Positions 22,847 through 33,295 of a stretch of 64,000 nucleotides of DNA are shown here, piece after piece. Positions within the stretch are counted from its first letter, which is position 1, and every line of letters starts with the position of its first letter. Source of the DNA: Hofstenia miamia (Eukaryota; Xenacoelomorpha; Acoela). A model generated the notes under the pieces. The model searched no databases. It saw only the letters and a program-made list of their open reading frames with translations, and was not told where the DNA came from. The translations under genes were made by a program, and so were the position numbers. The DNA lies in assembly GCA_004352715.1 (NCBI GenBank), contig SCFE01000083.1, forward strand, positions 831,130-895,129, in the 5' to 3' direction.

Positions 22847-24484
22847 GGGTAGACCGGGGCAGAATGGTTAAATTTTCTGCGAAAGGAATTATTTTATTCA
22901 AAATAAATGTTTAAATACACAATATTGCTGATAGTAATAAAATCCTGGTTGAATAGTACAGAGTACAGCAAAATAGAAAACAAGATATAGATATACTGTA
23001 AAATGCTTATACAATACACATTCAGTATAACATCGGGGTCAAACGGACAAACATGGGGCATAACGGACATTTTTATTAAAAAGTGTTTGTGTTAAAGTTA
23101 TTGTATAAAGAAACCCGAAATATTCTTTAATCGCATTCTGCACATGTGTTTGACACAAAACATTTCTCACAAACCCATAATGTACATATAGTACACTTGA
23201 AAAAATCTGTTTATTCATTACCTCAAAAAAGTGAACCACAAAGTGGACGTTTATCTGAAGTGCATGTTTATTCTTTGCTTTTGATTTCTGAACTGGCTTA
23301 CTAGGCTCACTAGAATCCAACACAGCCAACTTTCGTTTTGTAGAAGCAGTGCCCTTTTGAGCAGTTCCAGAGTAGCGGTTTTTTGAGTCAAATTTTTTTT
23401 GGATAAATTCGTCTGAGGTTGTTATTGCAATATGCGGCTGCTTGTGATGGGGGTTTGCAATTTTTTGAGGGGATGGCGAAATAATTCGTAAAGCTTCTTG
23501 AAAGCAAGCATTAACTGGCGTCGTTGGGCCCAGATCCTTGCTGGAACATTGCATCAGTTCACCCTGTTTCTCACATGTGTCAGTTCTTCATTGAAAAAAG
23601 ACGACGAAATTATGAAATCCTCAGACGATGTTGGGTTGCAAAATGGATAGAGTCCGCAATGATTAAAACCCTTAAATATCAAATGCCTGCTGGACCAATC
23701 GTTAGTTGCACTCTTTTTGTTATGCCAACCAATGGGCACAGTGCATTGCAGTTGTTTGCGCCGATGCATGACCCTCGCAAAGCCATACGCCATTTGACAT
23801 ACTCCTCTTACCGTTAAAGGAAATCCTCTGTCAGCAAGGTACAATATTCGACTCTTTAAAATATTCTCTTGTTCTTTTGTGAAAATTGTTCGAAAACTCT
23901 CACGAGACTGTGTCTGGGGGTTTGATAGATGCCTCAACAGAGTGGTACGGGGTATTCCAAACTCTCGCACAGCATCAGCCAGCCTAATCTCATTTTTTTG
24001 AATCGCCTCTACTGCTTGTGTTAATGCCTGCTTGCCATAGCTGCCTTGATTCGTCTTTCTTTTGTAATTTCTTACCATTTTTAAAAGAAATATGCAATTG
24101 ACCATTCTGCCCCGTATATTTTGGTTTATGAATAAACTACTATAAGGGAAATAATATCTGACAATAACTTTTTGGGATGCCTATTTGTGCATTGTACATG
24201 CATAATAAAACAATATTTATTAGAAATGAATTGATGTCTTTCCTTACTGTTTGTATTTTGAGATGCGAAGTATGTGATTCTCTATAAAGCTCATAAAACG
24301 GTTAATTTAGAATGCTATATTTCATTGCACAATCAAGACAAACCTGTGCATGGAATTTGATATCGATGCTTGGTTCATAAGCCAATAGGAAATGAGCTCA
24401 AATCAACTCAAGCTTTCCGCTAGCCATTTATGCAAGTAAATTAATTATATTAATTCACCATGTCCGTTCTGCCCCGGTCTACCC
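22847..24484 (-). mobile_element. pogo/Tigger-type transposon lacking its DDE core
   Basis: The ends are inverted copies, GGGTAGACCGGGGCAGAA at 22847 and its complement ending at 24484, flanked by TA (22845-22846 and 24485-24486). It interrupts the RT of the LINE. The minus-strand frame 24105-23554 starts with a psq/CENP-B-like HTH: 'ALTQAVEAIQKNEIRLADAV', 'REFGIPRTTLLRHL'. It then jumps to post-catalytic sequence 'FKGFNHCGLYPFCNPTSSED'. A second frame (23554-23039) has a Ser/Lys-rich C-terminal tail. The catalytic Asp region between them is missing, so the copy is non-autonomous. Confidence 0.8.
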
Positions 24485-25250
24485 TAATCGAAAACCGGAG
24501 TAATATATGCTTATTTCAAACCATTTGAAAGTTGTTTTGTTTTAAGGATTCATTGAAGATGAAATTTATAGGTTCAGCAATTATAGAGGCAGTTGCTTTT
24601 AATATCCAGAAAGGAATTTTAGATGGACCACTAGATTTTTTGGGTTTTAGTTTATTAATTGTTTTAATCATTTTGTACGTAGTCGAAGAACGAAAAATGA
24701 ATTGGGGTATTTTATTATTAATATTTGGTGATTGATATTTGATATAGGGTAATTTAAATTTTTCCTAAGTTAACAAATATTTCGTTTATTACATTAGTAA
24801 TATCAAAATCATTTGTAAATGAGTTCCCATCAGAGTTTCTTATCTTCTCAATTATTGTAGATTTAAATTTTCCAGTGTTAGCAATTTCATGAATGAGCTT
24901 CCATTTTTGGACTTTTGGTTTGGTAAAATTTTGAGTTCATTTTTAATATATTTATTAAAAGATTTATGATTTTCAATATTTGATAATTTTCTTGCTTTTT
25001 TATAAGCTAGGAAAATTTCGCTAGATTTTGTCAATGAGAAATTTTTTCTCAATAGTCATTTTTGCATAAATTAATTAACCAAGGTTTAGATTTGGTCTAT
25101 TTAGAGGAAGGAATTTTGAAATTTTTGTTAAATAAGATTTTCTTTTCCGGACAGAAAATATTAAGGTGTTTTTTCAAGGATTGCAATAAAATTTTTCATC
25201 ATAGCATTAGTATCTTGTGTATAATACTCTTTATGTCAATTTTCTAGAGT
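24485..25250 (-). pseudogene. LINE RT N-terminus and EN-RT linker
   Basis: The minus strand gives 'RKLSNIENHKSFNKYIKNEL' (24990-24930), then 'MIKTINKLKPKKSSGPSKIP' and 'ILKATASIIAEPINFIFNES' (24680-24550), which is the entry of the RT domain with its 'KKSSGP' motif. The RT is cut at 24486 by the pogo insertion and resumes at 22845. Confidence 0.7.
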
Positions 25251-25316
25251 CAGCAATAATTTTAGTTTCTTAACATCATATTTCTTTCTTTTCCGAATTG
25301 TAGTCCACTTCCTAAC

Positions 25317-25550
25317 TTATGAATTTACCTGTTTTATAAAGCTAATGGCAGTAATGCAATGATCGGAGAACTGACATTCAGCAGTAAGATGTGTACGTTT
25401 TGAAAAATCATCTGACACTATGAAGTAATCAATAAGCATGCTACTGATTGCAGTGACCCTTAACAGCAGAATTTCATTAAAAATATTCAGATTAAACATA
25501 TTTAGTAAAATGTCAACTTTATCTTGTTCTTTTTGGTTCAAAATAATAAA
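25317..25550 (-). pseudogene. LINE endonuclease C-terminal part
   Basis: Reads 'EQDKVDILLNMFNLNIFNEI', 'AISSMLIDYFIVSDDF' and 'ECQFSDHCITAISF'. 'IDYFIV' and 'SDH' are the last conserved blocks of AP-type LINE endonucleases. The preceding part of the domain lies beyond the Penelope insert, from 26220 upward. Confidence 0.75.
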
Positions 25551-26219
25551 TTTTAGTAAAAACATTAGACTAAGAGATATATTTCGCCCAACTTGAGCAT
25601 TGTAAATTTACAAAATCATAAACCAAGAAATAATCAAACTAAAGTCGAATCGGAAGAAAAACAAATATCCAAGTAGTTTTATTAACAAATTTATTAAAAA
25701 ACAACAAGACAGGAAAATATTCGAATAATTTTGAAGACATTTTTAAAATTGAATATATAGGTAAGCACTGAACAGATATAATTAATCAAATAAGAAGAAT
25801 AAAGTATATAAAAGAAAATGTAAATTTGTTTTTACAATGCGAAAGCTTAGTCAAAACCTAGAATTAAAATCAATGACAAAGATATCCAATAAGTCCAATG
25901 TTATCTATAAAATCAATTGCGCCTGTGTTTAGGACTATATTGGATAAAGTAGCATACAACTAAGCAGACGAATAAAAGAACACGAAACTAAGTCAACAAT
26001 ATCAGAACACCTAAGAAAATGGGGATTAAAAAATTTTAGGATCAACCATTCCCAAAAATTTAAAAGTAATCGAAATTTTATACTTAGCACCAAAGATGAC
26101 CACATATATCAGCACAAATTACCTCTAATTCACGTTTAATTACACAATATCTTTTACTTAATTTTTGCTCAAGTTGAACGAAATATATCTTTTAATCTAA
26201 TGTTTTTACTAAAATTATT
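25551..26219 (+). mobile_element. Penelope-like (GIY-YIG) fragment with inverted terminal repeats
   Basis: Inverted repeats of about 50 bp bound this insert: 25551-25602 (TTTTAGTAAAAACATTAGAC ... CAACTTGAGC) and 26167-26219. Inside, the + strand reads 'NKSNVIYKINCACV', a stop, 'DYIG', a stop, then 'SSIQLSRRIKEHETKSTISE' (about 25890-26030). This is the 'VYKI.C....YIG.....L..RI.EH' pattern of Penelope-element GIY-YIG endonucleases. It is inserted within the LINE endonuclease, after its 'GDYNIN' codons. Internal stops show decay. Inverted or pseudo-LTR termini are typical of Penelope copies. Confidence 0.65.
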
Positions 26220-27060
26220 AATGTTGTAGTCTCCCATTAAAACAATGTCTTTATTTTCAGAAACAGCTAAGACCAATTCACTTTCCAATTGCTCAATGAA
26301 ATAATTCGAATATTTTTTGTGCGGAGAATAAGAAACATTTATCAGTTGATTTTTATATGTAGCATTTTTTAAAGGATTTGATATTTCTACCCACAAGCCT
26401 TCAAATTTGGATACTTCGCTACACTTTATATCTTCGCGTAATTTAGGTTTGAAAATTTTTGGTATTAATAATGAGACTCCTCCACCACTCGATTTTCCTA
26501 ATAGATCATTAGTTTGCCTATCTTTTCTAAACAAACAAAATGATTTATTGAAACACCAACCTTTATCAAAATCTTTGTTTTACAACCAGGTTTCCAAGAT
26601 TCCTAGAATAACATCATTTTTAAAATTGGACATGAATTGCTTAAATTCAAAATTTTTCNNNNNNNNNNNNNNNNNNNNNGTTGATTTTTATATGTAGCAT
26701 TTTTTAAAGGATTTGATATTTCTACCCACAAGCCTTCAAATTTGGATACTTCGCTACACTTTATATCTTCGCGTAATTTAGGTTTGAAAATTTTTGGTAT
26801 TAATAATGAGACTCCTCCACCACTCGATTTTCCTAATAGATCATTAGTTTGCCTATCTTTTCTAAACAAACAAAATGATTTATTGAAAGACCAACCTTTA
26901 TCAAAATCTTTGTTTTACAACCAGGTTTCCAAGATTCCTAGAATAACATCATTTTTAAAATTGGACATGAATTGCTTAAATTCAAAATTTTTCTTTGACA
27001 GGTTTTGAAAATTTATATGCACGTAGTTAATACTGTTATTTTTGTATTCAATATTTCGAA
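26220..27060 (-). pseudogene. LINE endonuclease N-terminal part, with gap-linked duplicate
   Basis: Minus-strand reading: 'YVHINFQNLSKKNFEFKQFM' (27030-26970), 'MFRKDRQTNDLLGKSSGGGV', 'SLLIPKIFKPKLREDIKCSE', 'KFEGLWVEISNPLKN' and 'KDIVLMGDYNINNF' (26250-26210). The stretch 26345-26658 is repeated at 26680-26993 across a 21-N gap (26659-26679) with offset 335, so one copy is probably an assembly duplicate. Confidence 0.8.
26659..26679. other. Assembly gap, 21 N
   Basis: A short run of N between two near-identical endonuclease fragments. Confidence 1.
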
Positions 27061-27081
27061 ATAAGTATCGTAATCTAAAAT

Positions 27082-27108
27082 GGGATCAGGGTTCTTTTCA
27101 ATGCCATG
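27082..27108 (-). other. Decayed 2A-like motif of the LINE
   Basis: Codons read 'HGIEKNPDP', in the place where the + strand copies at 9290 and 17593 have 'GIEINPGP'. The key Gly is Asp here, so skipping activity should be lost. It lies just upstream of the endonuclease 'YVHINFQNLS'. Confidence 0.55.
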
Positions 27109-27494
27109 AAGAATTAATTAGAATAAAAATATTGACATACTTAGTAATGTTTTAAAGCTGATAAACACGATGAAGATGTTTTTGTTGTTCATAGGAAAAT
27201 ATTGAATTAATTTATAGTAGGATAATGTTCTTTCTTTATATTCAAAACATGCATGGTTTTATATTTTTAGCACGAAAATAAGTTAAATAACATAGAAGGA
27301 TTAGCAATTTTGAATGAAAACTATGTTTAGCATTTAGATGATGAAATTTCCTTAGCCTGAGAGTCGTTAGTAAATGCACAAAATATAAATATTTACAAGG
27401 CCTTGTTAAACGTTAGCATGTGAATTTCTGTGGGTGTTCGAAAGTGGCGGTATGGCGGTTGAAACGTGGCGGTGCAGTGCTATAATAGCGTTGA

Positions 27495-28065
27495 TTCATT
27501 AAAGAATTCTTTCATCTTGCACACTAGTATTGAGTAACCTCTTCTAGAGAAATGGATACCATCCTGTGCAAATAATTTACGGTTGATGTTATGTCCTAAA
27601 TAATAAGATTGAAAGTTGTTAAAAAACGGTGTACCCTAGAATTTTAGCGTTTTAGTGAATAAGAAAATTAAGTCCTTGAATCTTTTTATTCAACGTGCGG
27701 AAACAGTGCGACTTCTCCTACAAAAATTACGGTGGACCTTAAAATATGTTTTAAAGCGTTAATTAAATTTTTAAATAAACTAATGTACTATGATTTGTGT
27801 TGCATTACATCATTTCTGCCAACGGTGACGAGTATTTTTTTAATTTTGTTGGACGGCGTGTATTCCTTAATTGTTTCTGTCATGTCTTCTATGTATGCTC
27901 GAAGATATGCATGTATGGCAACTGTTTCTTTCTTTCGTAGGGCGGGTGCTTTTAGTTATCGATACATGGAGGTTCCTAAAATAAGCACACCTGCATCTGT
28001 TTGTAGTCATTTGGCGTGACATTTTCGTACGTCGAGTGTTTATGTGGAGGCAGATGAACTAGTGA
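27495..28065 (-). pseudogene. LINE ORF1 SGNH/GDSL-type esterase domain
   Basis: In the minus strand 'GVLILGTSMYR' (about 27980-27950) is the block I Ser region (GDS seen as GTS). 'ILVTVGRNDVM' (about 27825-27795) is the G-x-N-D block. 'DGIHFSRRGYSIL' (about 27560-27520) is the D-x-x-H catalytic block. Esterase domains in ORF1 are described for CR1-type LINEs. Stops between the blocks and a frameshift show decay. The + strand open frame over the same bases is a shadow. Confidence 0.7.
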
Positions 28066-28371
28066 TTATTTGTGAAGTTGCGACGGTTTTTTACGCGTTG
28101 AAACTTGCGTCCATCCATCTTTCTCTGGAATTTTGATTGGCGGAACCTCCTTTGCTTCTTGTGCTAAAACGGTGTGGAGTAAGCTGTGCAATGTTAAGAG
28201 ATCTTCCTTTGAAAGATTGTTGAAAGGAGCTGTGGGGTTAGTAGATGAGATTCTGCTACGCTCACTCGTTATGAAATTCTGACTACCGAGTGAGCGTCGG
28301 ACAGAGAGCTCAGCTGAACCAACCGCTCGCGGAGATATCATTTCAGAATTTTGTATTTTTTTTTGGCCCAC
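28066..28371 (-). pseudogene. LINE ORF1 N-terminal segment
   Basis: About 100 codons, Ser/Arg-rich then 'LSKEDLLTLHSLLHTVLAQE' and 'PEKDGWTQVSTRKKPS'. The 'GWTxVxxRKK' style linker is common before the esterase of CR1-type ORF1. The true start is unclear: the first Met is about 11 codons into the open frame. The LINE 5' end is probably just upstream, where an opposite-strand LINE abuts. Confidence 0.5.
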
Positions 28372-28379
28372 TGCAACTA

Positions 28380-29014
28380 ATTATGATGTTTCAATATTAC
28401 CTCTGAATCTTAATAATGTTAAGGTTCCAACTGTAAAAAACTTCAAGTGTTTAGGAGTACATTTTGATTTGAAACTAAATTATGAACCTCATATTCATGC
28501 AATACTCCGAAAATTGGCAATAGGTATACAATTAATGCCTCCAAATCTGCAATAAAACCTGCCAAAATACCCGCAAATTATAACTGAGGCCTAAGACTTG
28601 TTTTTATAGAAAACTTTATTCACTGAGCCTTACCTGTTTCAAAGAAAAATTCTCCCAGAACTAAGCAGTTTATTTCTAGGTCTATCCTTTTCCACGATCT
28701 TAACATTTTCTAAATTCAACAAGAAATTGCCCTCTTATACAACTGTTTCATTCAATACCTGGTTTTATTCATAAGCAGAATTTCAGATCAAAACTCTTTG
28801 CCTGCATTAAATATAGAAAAAAGGTTTTGAAGCAATCATTCATTAATGTCGCTATTCGAACTTGGAACTCTTTATCTAAAGAGATCAAGATCATTGAAAA
28901 ATTGCAAGCTTTTAAGAAACATATTAAAATTGTCATTAAGCAAGAGTGTGTATCGGATAAAGCATGGCTAGGATACAAAGTCTACAATAATGATTACACA
29001 ATATCTTGTTCTTG
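28380..29014 (+). mobile_element. LINE ORF2 C-terminal relic
   Basis: The + strand gives 'VKNFKCLGVHFDLKLNYEPH' and 'ILRKLAIGIQLM' (28440-28535), the block after the RT thumb. After decayed sequence it continues 'SFINVAIRTWNSLSKEIKII' and 'GYKVYNNDYTIS' (28835-29009). It lies head-to-head with the minus-strand LINE that starts near 28371. Confidence 0.7.
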
Positions 29015-29106
29015 AAAACGATTTTATTATTCTATGCTACGTTATTTTATTATTTATTGAAATAATACAAAATTTGGCAATCATAACATTAGAATATTGC
29101 GTATTT

Positions 29107-29935
29107 TTAACCTTTCAATGGGCATGGGGTGTTTTACACCCTATTTTGAAATGTCGAATCCTTTTTCGGCAAAAATATGCACTATTACAGAATTTCTTTC
29201 TAGGTAACTTTACAAAATTATACGGAGATTTTAAAACAAAACTGCAAGCTTGTCCTCATACTTAATCGCATTTTCGGGGAAATAGTAGAATTGAGGTCAC
29301 GGGTGTGAGTCACCCATAACAACCTTCATCTTTTTCTTTTTTATAGCACTAATAGTTTTTCATATTCTGTTCTTGATTATTAGAATATGTGTGTGATATG
29401 CATTATGATCATTTTTATCAGTTTTAGACATTTTAGAATTTGATTCAATGGCACATTACGGACAACGTAAGAGAAATAGGCCACGTTATTATGGATTCGA
29501 CCAAAATGAGATCGAAGAATAAGAATGCAGTTTGAATGATTCCATTATGAATAGCGAAGATAGTCAAGATATTGATAATTTCAATGTAGATGCAGATGAC
29601 ACGACTGATGAAAATATTTCTACTTCAAGCAATGACGAGTATAGCGAAAATTGTTATGGTGGCGAAAATGCTTGTTTAGAAATGAGAATTTGCATATAGA
29701 ACTTCTATAGTCCCAGGTAAAAATGGGTAAAAGTGGAACACAAGTCTTTCCAGAAATATTCAACGAACTCAGCAATCAAATCTTGTTCGCTAATCTAAAT
29801 TAGCTTCTCCAGAAGGCACAAAGCGCCTCCAATCTTCGGATGCAAATAAAGCAATTTTTTCTCCTTTTCCTGCTATTATTAGTAAGAATATAATTGAAAC
29901 AATTGTATCAAAAACGACTAAGCGTGGTTCGAGTT
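29107..29935 (+). mobile_element. piggyBac-type relic, left end and N-terminal transposase
   Basis: TTAA at 29107-29110 is followed by CCTTTCAATGGGCATGGGGT, a piggyBac-style end. An ATG at 29448 opens 'MAHYGQRKRNRPRYYGFD', then after a stop an Asp/Ser-rich acidic stretch ('SEDSQDIDNFNVDADDTTDE'), and in another frame 'KWNTSLSRNIQRTQQSNLV' and 'AIISKNIIETIVSKTT'. Acidic N-terminus then 'R..NI....G......F..f....I...IV..T' is the piggyBac layout. The DDD domain is absent, the MITE-like unit follows at 30003, and no right end is found. Confidence 0.55.
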
Positions 29936-30002
29936 ATTTATGTTAAATTTTTTGTTTATAGGAAGGTTAAGAATGATTTGGAGATGATGTGTATTATGTC
30001 TC

Positions 30003-30326
30003 CAATAGCAAAGCCACGTGGCATTTTCGTTATTTTAAGTTTTTTGGTGGCAAAGTCGGGTAATTACGTGGCATTGTAACGAAATTTAAATTTGTCAAGT
30101 CATTTCTTAAATTACATGGCAAATTTGTAACATTTTTACCAAAATTTCAATAACTATCATCAAAAAGGCAACATGTGTTGCTTAAAGGTTTGTTTACATA
30201 GGAGAAATATTTTCAGTTACGTGGCAAAAAGGAACCATATTTACCAAAATACGACGTAAATTCTAAGTGAAAGTGCGACGTATTGCCACGAAAATGCCAC
30301 GTGGCATTGCTATTGGGGTTATTACT
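30003..30326. mobile_element. MITE-like inverted-repeat element with GCCACGTGGC cores
   Basis: The left end CCAATAGCAAAGCCACGTGG continues CATTTTCGT. The right end is its inverted copy, ...GCCACGTGGCATTGCTATTGG. The interior repeats 'TTACGTGGCA' variants in both directions and has no coding capacity. 30076-30338 is repeated at 30360-30622 across a 21-N gap, probably an assembly duplicate. I could not fix a target duplication. Confidence 0.6.
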
Positions 30327-30338
30327 TTGATTGTTAGA

Positions 30339-30622
30339 NNNNNNNNNNNNNNNNNNNNNGTAACGAAATTTAAATTTGTCAAGTCATTTCTTAAATTACA
30401 TGGCAAATTTGTAACATTTTTACCAAAATTTCAATAACTATCATCAAAAAGGCAACATGTGTTGCTTAAAGGTTTGTTTACATAGGAGAAATATTTTCAG
30501 TTACGTGGCAAAAAGGAACCATATTTACCAAAATACGACGTAAATTCTAAGTGAAAGTGCGACGTATTGCCACGAAAATGCCACGTGGCATTGCTATTGG
30601 GGTTATTACTTTGATTGTTAGA
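30339..30622. other. 21-N gap and gap-linked duplicate of the MITE-like unit
   Basis: N at 30339-30359, then a copy of 30076-30338 with offset 284. The copy stops where the upstream sequence meets the gap. Confidence 0.85.
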
Positions 30623-30854
30623 AATGAATTTTAGAAATACATCAATATTTCACAATTTATGACAAACAAATTAGACCTGGCAATTACGTTTGTCAACAAA
30701 CCAGTCTTATAGTGAGCTATTAGAATTTTAGTGCAACCAGTGTACAATGAACTTTACAGTGTAGCTTGGGTGACACCAACAAGAAATTTTAGTGGACATC
30801 TTTCAATATCAATTAATATTAGTGATGAGTCGCCCAGAGATGGAATCGCATCCA

Positions 30855-30955
30855 ACAATTTAAGATCCGATCCGGATCCGAAACTTCGAGATTCGGATCC
30901 GATCCGAACTTTTAAGAATATGTTAGTTTTCAATCCGAAACGTATCCAAATTTAA
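30855..30955. repeat. GATCCG-rich palindromic cluster
   Basis: Repeated ATCCGATCCGGATCCGAA and ATTCGGATCCGATCCGAA blocks form self-complementary units. They stand out from the AT-rich surroundings and resemble subterminal repeats of a DNA transposon, but no element ends could be defined. Confidence 0.5.
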
Positions 30956-31120
30956 ATATGTATTCTAACAATAAAAAACATGAACTAAAAAAGTTCTTAC
31001 AGTAGGTGTCCAGCTCCGTAGCTACTTTCCCCTCCATCAAGGCTGCAGAACTGGGTACGGATGTTCTTCTGGGAAATTGAGTCACGATCGTTTCCTTGAA
31101 ACTGGCAAAATATGCTTTAT

Positions 31121-31156
31121 ATCTTATATATATACATGTATATATATATATATAAT
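31121..31156. repeat. (TA)n microsatellite with TACATGTA centre
   Basis: Alternating TA interrupted by one CATG. The following AATAAACTTTATTTTAAGC region looks like the end of some degraded element. 31157-32185 contains an 84-codon minus-strand open frame (31528-31782, 'LANICK'-type sequence with several Cys) that I do not recognise. Confidence 0.8.
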
Positions 31157-32185
31157 AATAAACTTTATTTTAAGCTTACAATACAGTAATCTACACTACA
31201 AACTACGAAACTAAAAATAATAAAAATAATTAATAACAGCAGATATATCTATCAGGAAAGATGGTCTTTGATGAAAATAATTTTGGTGGATTGTTTTTTC
31301 TTAATTTTGATGTAGCGTATTCAGTTGCTAATGAATTGTTTTACTTGATGTTTTTGAGAGTCTTCGATATTTTGATGTAGTGCTTTGTCTTTTCTTGCTT
31401 TAATGACTTGATTTAATGAAATTCCATAAATTGATCTAAAAATTCTAACCTACAATAACTGATTTGATCTGAGGCTGTATTGGATATCACCGAATATATG
31501 TATTAGAATTCAACCATCTGAGCAAAACTAACATTTGAAAAAGCATCTAAATAACAAAATTTTCTTGCACAATATAATCTGTATGTCGTCTCTAGCTGCG
31601 TTTTTCAAGCATATTATATTTGTGTCAAGGCTTTTTCTTATAGCTAGCCACCTTTTTCCATATTGATCGCATACCTTGGATCGACAAACGAACATTGCAA
31701 CTGGGGGAATAGGGGATTTGTCCTTACAAATATTGGCGACTAACTGATCATGTAGCTTCAATGTGATATCATATTTTTTCAAATTAACAATTTAGTAATA
31801 AAACATCAGTAGTAATATTATTGCTTACAAATATTGTTAATTATATCTGACTACACCATATGAACAATGCATGACTTATGCAGCTCCACACTGGTTTTCC
31901 TTGGTCACATCTAATGATCGATCTAAGCAACTTCCATCTCTCATTAAAAGTAAGTTTTCCCATTATTATCAGAAGTCTAATTAGAAGAAAAAATTTAGTT
32001 GCTTAAAATTTTTTACAAAATTCAAGAAAACCTTTGGCACAAACAAAACACAAATTTTTATGTTTCTAGCTGTTTCATGTGTTGCAATGTATTTTGTGTA
32101 AATTGTAAAAAATTCTAATTAGAAGGTTATTCTAGCAAAGCATATAATAAAGGCCTTCCAAATTTGTACAAAAATATTTCAGCAA

Positions 32186-33295
32186 TTAACTGAAGTCTTT
32201 AATTTGAGCAATGTAATCAACTTTATCATAAAAACTACCAATGAATAGCATTCCATTGTATTGGAAAACTTCACTAACTTGATTAAATGCTTTCCCATCA
32301 CTACTGTAAAAGCATTTATCAATTTCACCAAATTCATTTACATGCACGAATGATCCGTACGGAGTAATCAGTGCTCTTCTTGGCATTAGTTTAAATTCTA
32401 ACAACTGATACACAATGAACCGAACAATTGGATATTTCTCTAAATAGTAAAGATTACGTTTATTTGCGGAATACATCGCAATCCAGAAACCGTCGAATCC
32501 ATCCGATCGTATGTTATCTGGATGACCACTGAATACTGCAAATTTACTTAATGTATTTGTGTTCAGATCATATTTATGAGTAGTAAATCGTTGAAATTCA
32601 TTTACAAAAAGATATTTTTCATCCTTATCGATCTCAATTCCATTTGGAAAGGCAAATTTTGGAGCCAAGGCGCTTACCTTTTTAGCACTTAAATCATAAG
32701 TTAATATTCTACCATTCAATCCACCGTGCATTATCAAAGAAACATCATCATTGAAAGAAAATTTTACCGATACTTGGCTAATGTATAACATATTACGCTT
32801 TGGTGAATATGCAAAGTCATCTAAAAATAGCACAGGCAGATTGTCAATAAAATCACCTTCTTTGATAAAAAATTCTCGCTGCTTTGTTTCTAAATTATAA
32901 AAGTAAAATCCCAGCTTGCCATCTGCTATGCCCAGGATTGTTCGATTAATAAGTTTAATTCCTAGTGGTCTTGAATTTTTTAGTTTATACAATGTCTTTG
33001 CAGTGTTTTTATAAATATCAAGTTCCATAACCCTCCCATCAGCCATTCCTGAAATGATCTTGCCATCGCCAACATAGGCCATGGATTCAGCTCCTGATAC
33101 CTCTTCCTCAAATAGTTTAAAAGAACTGTGTATTTCCATGCAGGGTATTTCATTGTAATCGAAATTGATGTTGTTATCTTCGAATTGAAGTTCACTTATA
33201 AGCACTGAGATTCCAATTCCAAGAAGCACAACAAAGATGCTAAGCATTGACATCACACATAAACATTTGTTTGACTTATTTGAATACCCACTCAT
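32186..33295 (-). CDS. APMAP: APMAP/strictosidine-synthase-like beta-propeller membrane protein
   Basis: A single uninterrupted frame of 369 residues. ATG at 33295 is chosen because an in-frame TAA lies seven codons upstream and no earlier ATG exists. A short cytosolic N-terminus is followed by one membrane segment (about residues 13-35, 'MLSIFVVLLGIGISVLI'), suggesting a type II anchor. Propeller motifs follow: 'AESMAYVGDGKIISGMADGR', 'LYISQVSVKFSFNDDVSLIM', 'GGLNGRILTYDLSAKKV', 'FAFPNGIEIDKDEKYLFVNE' and 'FSGHPDNIRSDGFDGFWIAM'. These match the APMAP and plant strictosidine-synthase-like family, six-bladed propellers related to arylesterases. Animal members sit in the ER or plasma membrane. 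The substrate cannot be read from the sequence. Lack of introns could mean an intronless gene or an old retrocopy; it is intact either way. Confidence 0.88.
   Translation of the reverse strand: MSGYSNKSNKCLCVMSMLSIFVVLLGIGISVLISELQFEDNNINFDYNEIPCMEIHSSFKLFEEEVSGAESMAYVGDGKIISGMADGRVMELDIYKNTAKTLYKLKNSRPLGIKLINRTILGIADGKLGFYFYNLETKQREFFIKEGDFIDNLPVLFLDDFAYSPKRNMLYISQVSVKFSFNDDVSLIMHGGLNGRILTYDLSAKKVSALAPKFAFPNGIEIDKDEKYLFVNEFQRFTTHKYDLNTNTLSKFAVFSGHPDNIRSDGFDGFWIAMYSANKRNLYYLEKYPIVRFIVYQLLEFKLMPRRALITPYGSFVHVNEFGEIDKCFYSSDGKAFNQVSEVFQYNGMLFIGSFYDKVDYIAQIKDFS

Larger units (their letters stand above)
21430..28371 (-). mobile_element. CR1-like LINE, near full length, with two nested insertions
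   Basis: Reading the minus strand from 28371 the order is ORF1 N-terminus, SGNH esterase, 2A-like relic, AP endonuclease, linker, RT with 'IQYADDTCIF' and an ORF2 C-terminus, ending in an (ATCTT)n-type tail at 21436-21450. An ORF1 esterase is a hallmark of the CR1 group. The element is interrupted by a Penelope-derived insert (25551-26219) and a pogo-type insert (22847-24484), and contains a gap-linked duplicate of the EN (26345-26658 and 26680-26993). Stops and frameshifts are spread throughout, so it is a relic. Confidence 0.8.

Noticed and set aside
27732-28019. 95-codon + strand frame resembling a membrane protein
   Set aside because: It is antisense to the LINE ORF1 esterase, whose catalytic blocks are on the minus strand.
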